This document shows, piece after piece, positions 58,365 through 64,000 of a stretch of 64,000 nt of DNA. The stretch spans positions 431,149 through 495,148 of the forward strand of contig NW_014577084.1 of assembly GCF_000485595.1 (NCBI RefSeq). Direction: 5' to 3'. The notes beneath the pieces are model-generated. The model ran no database searches, was not told the origin of the DNA, and was given only the letters and a program-made list of their open reading frames with translations. The stretch's first letter is position 1. Every line of letters begins with the position of its first letter. The position numbers and the translations under genes are program-made. Source of the DNA: Priapulus caudatus (lineage: Eukaryota; Priapulida; Priapulimorpha; Priapulimorphida; Priapulidae).

Positions 58365-59930
58365 TTTAAATAAAGTTATAAATGCAGTATTTAAAATCCG
58401 CGTTCTGAATAAATTCGCCATTCCGCGACGGATGAAACGTGGGTTATGTTACTAATACAGGTTACTATGTACGCGATTTTAGGTCTACTAAGCACATTAC
58501 CGTACAAAAGACATTGCGGTGAATTTAAGGAAGAGCGCGCTTATAATCTATATTCCCAGTATTATAAAATACAAGTTCGGGTTGGTGATCTAGTACGCTA
58601 ATTCAACCTATATTCGTGAATGAGCAATTATTTCTGGAAAGGGTTTGAACTAACTAAGTGCGAGAATAAGTATCAAGTCTTTAAAAAATAAATAAATAAA
58701 TGAAAAAATAAATAAATAAATATAGTAGGTAATACAGTAATGAGATTTTTATTCATTGTTAGATTCAAAATAACTCTCCACTGAATGTGTGTAAACAAAA
58801 GAAATTCAAAGTAATTTTCAAAACGAAGAGTTAATAGAAGTTTACACTATCATCTAATTTCATTAAGATCATTATTGTTACCTCTATTGCATGCAACGTT
58901 ACGCTTGTTCCACTTGCCAATTGTTACGTAATAGAAAGTTTCCACAAGAACACAGCCACCAAACTACAAAATATAGACGTTTACTCGAACTCACAGGTCG
59001 CCTTGTTATTTCTAGATGAATTGGTGATAGTCAGAAACTAGTGCAAGGATAGCCACATCCAAAACTCAAAAAGTCACATACTATAGTATAAAAATAAGGC
59101 ATGCATTAAATGTTTCACTCTATTTTAAGATCATATTTGTTTCGCATTTCTATTTTAACGCACGTGTCGAGAGAGTGAACTGTGGAAATCAAGACCAAAT
59201 TATCATCATTGTATAATCATCATTGTAGTCCATTTGTTTAGTTGGTGGGCGTTCATGTTGGCATACGTTTAATTCGATGCCGACTTGCCTTATTCATACC
59301 TTAAAGGCGTCAACGTTAATCGTAATGCGCAATACTCGTGTGTTAGTGTAAAGCAAGCATCTCTACAAGCGCGTAAAAAAGCTTTACGACAGGCTCCTGA
59401 TATGATGAATCTTAATTCAAGTATTGTGCGTTAATTTTTGGGGAAGGAAAAGGCGCCTTTCTCCTCCAAAGCCACTTATTATCACAGTCATATGGAAATA
59501 GGCTCTTTAGTGACCTCGCCGAGACCTGATTATAGTGTGATTTTTACGCATCATTTACACGGGTGTCAGCACATTATTGGCGCAAGAGAATGCTCGGTGT
59601 GTCTCCGCGAGGCTGGAAAAATTTTATTAGCAATTTTATCCAGGCACGCTTCTATAGCTTAGCTCTCTATCAAGCAGATATCAATAGCACCTACGGCTCC
59701 CTAAAAGAAACACCCGACTATATGGATTATAGCAATGGGGGCGTAGTTAACGCCATCATTCATGATTATCGTCATCGTCATCATCATCATCGTCGTCGCC
59801 GTCATCATCATCATCATCATCATTAATAGCCAGCTGCGCGGTCTTCTCTCCCATGCACTTGGGCGCATGTTTGGGCGCGCGCGTGCGTGCATGCGCGCGC
59901 GATAAGATATGCCTAAGCGCTTTATGCTCA
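58365..59930. other. Spacer between the two inhibitor genes; (CAT)n
   Basis: No exon was supported. ATAAATAAATA runs lie at about 58687-58720. A (CAT)/(CGT) run lies at 59758-59823. TCTTCTCTCCCATGCACTTG occurs at about 59841 and, nearly identical, at 59949, the latter within the last exon of the upstream gene. Confidence 0.45.
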
Positions 59931-60250
59931 TTAATATCCACCTCGCGGTCTTCTCTCCATGCACTTGTCCTTCGCAAAGCGTCTTACGTCCTCAATTGTT
60001 GCTTGCATTACAGGCCCATCAGATGAAGTGAGCTCACAGAGTTGTAGTAGAAACGAGGAATACGTGCCCTGCATCGTCCTGATGGGTGAACAAACGATCT
60101 GATAGAATTCTGGCACACCATAAAAAACGTATAATTTATTCGCTTAAATTTAATATACTGACAAACAGTAAGTCAAACCTGTTATTTTAGGAAGCTGACA
60201 GTCCTCATTGCCTGGTAACAGCGTTGGTTCAATACTTTGTGGTACTTCGC
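59931..60250 (-). CDS. Unfamiliar C-terminal cysteine module (two exons)
   Basis: Exon 60250-60179 ends [10 protein letters not shown]. Exon 60109-59931 continues [48 protein letters not shown] and MERRPRGGY before the stop. Four cysteines. It fits no WAP, EB, Kazal or Kunitz spacing I know. Frame, splice sites (ACTACCAG, GTGTGCCAG) and phase support it as coding. Confidence 0.55.
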
Positions 60251-62709
60251 CTGGTAGTAAAAAAGTACAAACTTACTCAAACATTCACTTATATAATATG
60301 GCTGCCGTGTTATTGCGGACGATTTTCTTCATGAAGCTTCACTCACTGGTAGATTTGTATACCTTCTGTTTATTACCATGTCGAAAATGTACATAGCATG
60401 CCATGTAATATGTACATAACATACATGTAAATAACATACCATGAAAAAAAAATTCCATTAACAATATCATAGTAATGTCTAATGACTAATGAGACATTAG
60501 TCATTATTACTGACTTCTTAATAAATTTGCTGGTATATTTACATGTACGTATGTAGATCATACAATGGTCAAGTGATCGAGGAACGTTAACACAATAACT
60601 GCAATATTATTCATTTAATCGATGTTAATCTGCCGATGATGAATATATTGCGTACATAAAAACACATATAACAATGTATTTTTTATTGATTATGATTTGA
60701 ATTGTTTTAATAGTTATTCCAATCGGCCTTCCCATTCGCCGTTACAGCTTATTTATATATATATATGCTTGGACCAGGCGTGGCTCTATTCTGCTTAGTC
60801 AGGTAACTCGCAGCCCGACTTGCCACACCCTCCAAGTATAATGCGTGGCTTACCTTGGTCACAGGATCGTGGGTAAGCTAGCTGCAGGCCTGCGTTGTCC
60901 TGCTTAGCGCAGTCGAGTTCACACGGGTTGCTGTACGTGTTCCCATCGCTGCCACACTGTGGGTCATACTCCCTCGTGCAAATACAAGGAACTGATGGTC
61001 CAGGTCCTACAACATGAAGTAATATTAGCAGGCATGCCCTTTGAGATTGAAATTTTCATCAACATGTCCAGTCTGTAGCATGGTGCTACTGGTATGTTCG
61101 GTCCTGTAATTAGAAACATTACTGTAACTGAAAGGAATGATAGACAATAACTTGGCTATTCCGATTAGTTTACCTATATATATATATATATATATTCCAC
61201 TTGGCAAACATACATGCGCGGAGGAAATTTGCAGCCCATCTTTCGCTCTCTTCCCATTAGAATAGACATCATAATAGTAATCAATCATTATTATTCATTA
61301 CGTATATATTGGTGTGTTTTGGGTATGCTACCAACATGAACATATGTATACCCTATGTTTATATATATATGTTCCCTATAGAGAGTATACATATTTTCAT
61401 GGTACCTTGGTCACAGGATCGTGGATAAGCTATCTGCAGGTCTGCGTTCGCTTGTTTTGCGCAGTTTAATTCGCATGGGTTGCCATAGGTTTTCCCATCA
61501 CTGCCACACTGTGGGTTATACTCCCGGGTGCAAATACATGGTGTTGGGGGTCTACTCGGTTCTGTAATGAGAAAAAGTACTTCAAATTATATATTATTGT
61601 CTTTCAAGTGTGACGATTAGGCTGAAGGGTTTAATTTGCTATATTATTTATTTAATTCATAATCAGGATATTTACATTGATCAAGTATGAATATTTTTAT
61701 TTTTCGATATCTGGGAGAAGCGGTCCTTTGCCCCCCCCCCCAGTTTCCAGAGGCTTCCAGGGCCTTGATAGACATTTTTAATAGCAAATGATTTGTGAAT
61801 ATATGCTGTCTGTACTTCAAATATATAATGCCAAATAACAACATTTCTATTGGCAGATACTGAGTATATCGGAATGCAGATTTGACACCATTCTATATAG
61901 TAGCGAAGCACAGTCTTAGATTGGGAAACACAGTCTTAGATCCTTATTTTATTATTTATTATCTATAAATATTATCTGTCTATAGATCTATTGTTTTGGC
62001 ATTCTTCAAAAGCTGCCCTCGGATGAAAACCACATTATGTGCCGATCTATACCTTGGTCACATGATCGTGGATAAGCTAACTGTAGGTCTTGGTTTGGTG
62101 TCTTTGCACAGATCAGTTGACACAGGTTGCCATATGTTTTCCCATCACTGCCACACTGTGGGTCATACTCCGAGGTGCAAATGCATGCTGGTACTAGTCT
62201 AATCGGTTCTGTAATGGGAAATATTACATTAAATTATTATACTTAAACGGTTATTTAAGAGTGTTTATCACTGATGTTCCGGCAGTGAAATCCTGAACAT
62301 GATGGTCCTCACCGTCCTGCACCTCTTTTAGTTCAGCAAACATTACGAGAGGGCACCAGTTTACGGGGTGGTCTTATGTGGCGTTGCGAGCAATGCGCGC
62401 TCATTAGAATTGTTCACACTCTGCACTTGTCGGTTATGATCCCTGATTATGTGAAATTCTTAGTTTATTTGGCTTACATTTAACACTAACTATGGCTTCT
62501 AAGAGATATACAAGTCATTGGCGGTGTCAAGCGTAAAAACCAGTCATTATCGAGATTGTTTAATTTATGCTTCTAGCAGTCCAGGGTGCTTTAAAGTCTA
62601 AGTAAATTAGTGGGTCTTGGGGGTATTGTTGAATCATTATTACGTGACTTCTGGTGGTCCGGTAAGATATTGAATCCGGCAAGGGTGTTTGCCGGAAAAT
62701 TGGTGGTGT

Positions 62710-62768
<59 letters not shown>

Positions 62769-63863
62769 TGTGTGCGTGCGTGCGTGCGTGCGTGCGTATG
62801 TATATATGCTAATAACGATGATTACGGTCACTTCGCTCCATACCATCTTCAATCAGAGGTGGCAATGTCGGTTCCTCGGGGCAGCATACAGCAGCGGCAT
62901 CAGCGATCTCCGTGAAACACGTATACTTGGCCGGACATGGTGACTCTGACCAGCACACTCGGTTCTTAGAAGGATTTTCTGGGTCACGTAGTGGTTCTCC
63001 TACTCGGCAGGGATTGAATGGAGGCGGTATCTCTGCAAGGGAAGTTGTTACAACATTGTTACTAGCGGAATCTATGCGTTACCTAAATACACGCCTAACA
63101 ATTTTTATGAATCTATACTATTGATATCACGTTACGTTACCAGACATTGCAATACGTCGCATCACGTTACGTTACAGTACAGTACAGTACCAGTACAGTA
63201 CAGTACAGTACAGTACAGTACAGTACAGTACAGTACAGTACAGTACAGTACAGTACAGTACAGTACAGTACAGTACAGTACAGTATACAGTACAGTACAG
63301 TACAGTACAGTACAGTACAGTACAGTACAGTACAGTACAGTACAGTACAGTACAGTACAGTACAGTACAATACAATACAATACGGTGCAGTACAGTACAG
63401 TAAAGCACAGTATATAGTAAAGTAAGGTACATTCACTCTTATATTTACACTATGTCTATTTTGTTCATCGTTCATAAGTCTATCAATCATTGCTTTTACC
63501 CGTTCTTCTAAACGCGCACAAACTCACCGCCGCTGCACACAGGCACGCACGCATGCACGCGCGCATCAACATCATAGAAATTTGAAGCTTAAAAGCCTGG
63601 AAAGTATGGTTATACTAGTAAACTCATGATCATGGTAGCTATGGGTTAATAGCACAACTTATTACCTTACCTGACTGTTTGATGGCTGGGTAGCACATTC
63701 TCGCCACCCTGCATGCTCCTGCTGCTCGGCAACATTTATCACCCTTCTGTGCACAGTCTGCATCGGCATCGCATATCCTCACTTCCCGTACAGGTAAGGG
63801 GCAGTCGAAAAACACTGACAGGTCAGGACAAACCAATGGGTCATCTAGTCTCGAGTCCAGTGC
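59931..63863 (-). CDS. WAP-EB-Kazal3 secreted protein, upstream paralogue
   Basis: Exons on the minus strand: WAP 63863-63671, EB 63032-62844, Kazal 62208-62053, Kazal 61561-61406, Kazal 61006-60854, then 60250-60179 and 60109-59931 with the stop. From the WAP donor on, all exons are phase 1-1 and join in frame. The Kazal sites read CTSEY (P1 Ser) and CTREY (P1 Arg) twice. Extracellular protease inhibition is the known role of such modules. The signal-peptide exon is not seen and probably lies beyond 63863, perhaps outside the window. WAP+EB match the head of the next gene at 53479, so the two are tandem duplicates with different middles. Confidence 0.75.
60854..61006 (-). CDS. Kazal exon 3 of upstream paralogue
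   Basis: [39 protein letters not shown]1 Arg. Acceptor TTGTAG, donor GTAAGC; phase 1-1. Confidence 0.85.
61406..61561 (-). CDS. Kazal exon 2 of upstream paralogue
   Basis: [39 protein letters not shown]1 Arg. Acceptor CATTACAG, donor GTACCA; phase 1-1. Confidence 0.85.
62053..62208 (-). CDS. Kazal exon 1 of upstream paralogue
   Basis: [39 protein letters not shown]1 is Ser instead of Arg, so the target protease may differ. Acceptor CATTACAG, donor GTATAG; phase 1-1. Confidence 0.85.
62713..62798. repeat. (GT)n then (CGTG)n microsatellite
   Basis: About 25 GT units followed by GCGTGCGTGCGTGCGTGCG, in the intron just 3' (minus strand) of the EB exon. Confidence 0.95.
62844..63032 (-). CDS. 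EB/lustrin exon of upstream paralogue
   Basis: [41 protein letters not shown]. Differs from 52812-52606 by only a few residues. Donor GTATGG; phase 1-1. Confidence 0.85.
63172..63400. repeat. (CAGTA)n pentanucleotide array
   Basis: About 230 bases of near-perfect ACAGT units, with variants AATAC and GGTGC at the right end and GTTAC at the left. All frames are open (Tyr-Ser-Thr-Val-Gln and the reverse), which is a repeat effect. In the intron between WAP and EB. Confidence 0.95.
63671..63863 (-). CDS. WAP exon of upstream paralogue
   Basis: [46 protein letters not shown]. Acceptor CATTCCCAG gives phase 0; donor GTAAGG gives phase 1. One residue longer than the copy at 53290. Confidence 0.85.
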
Positions 63864-64000
63864 CTGGGAATGCAACAATATGTATATTTGTAAGCATTTT
63901 GAAACAGAAATTTAACGCAAAATGTAATGTGTAGTCTTAGATGTGGGCCATACGGATAACGAGTTAACATACGAAAGGTAGAGGTGACCTACAATCTAGC

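Noticed and set aside
63121-63490. ORFs of Tyr/Ser/Thr/Val/Gln repeats
   Set aside because: Direct translation of the CAGTA pentanucleotide array in an intron.

Overview
This is intron-rich eukaryotic (metazoan) DNA. Genes are built from many short GT-AG exons, the modules WAP, Kunitz, Kazal, EB/lustrin, HMG-box, TPR, FLYWCH, MADF and carbohydrate sulfotransferase are animal-type, and roughly half the window is repeats, foldback elements and decayed transposons. The mix (a TTC6-type TPR gene, a SOX-like HMG box, a large cysteine-rich inhibitor locus, many TTAGGG-bearing MITEs) fits an early-branching or marine invertebrate, perhaps a sponge. Species cannot be fixed from the sequence, and no prokaryotic or viral gene was seen.

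Layout. 1-4.4 kb is a nest of inverted-repeat (foldback/MITE) elements. 4.47-9.56 kb (+) is a SOX/MATA-type HMG-box gene for which I could assemble an in-phase exon chain; a competing last exon at 7.2-7.35 kb would give a short form ending in a hydrophobic, membrane-anchor-like tail. 9.6-12.1 kb holds a ~163-bp tandem repeat split by a 1-kb TIR element filled with GTGC repeats. 12.19-14.39 kb (-) is a carbohydrate sulfotransferase with a frameshifted partial duplicate next to a single-N join. 15.2-15.9 kb is a CpG-rich promoter-like stretch and a MADF first exon. 16-25 kb is repeats, a MITE, a broken FLYWCH-MULE transposase gene and a LINE reverse transcriptase relic.

25.07-41.16 kb (+) is a TTC6-like gene: 33 exons that all join in phase into a 1576-residue model, with C-terminal two-thirds of TPRs. 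Intron 7 holds a TTAA-flanked, piggyBac-like inverted-repeat element whose core is a ~160-bp satellite and an 819-base assembly gap.

42.25-63.86 kb (-) is a locus of secreted-inhibitor genes made from WAP, EB/lustrin, Kazal and Kunitz modules, nearly all on symmetric phase 1-1 exons. Two WAP+EB heads (63.9 and 53.5 kb) suggest two tandem paralogues: an upstream gene with three Kazal domains and an unfamiliar cysteine-containing C-terminus, and a downstream gene with Kunitz, EB and Kazal modules ending in two Kunitz domains. The stretch 45.8-48.6 kb repeats these modules with scattered single-base indels and is probably poor-quality or misassembled sequence. Between the two genes (53.5-59.9 kb) lie two Helitron-like copies with GGGAT minisatellites and other repeats.

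All exon models were made by eye from splice signals and reading-frame continuity; no transcript evidence was available.
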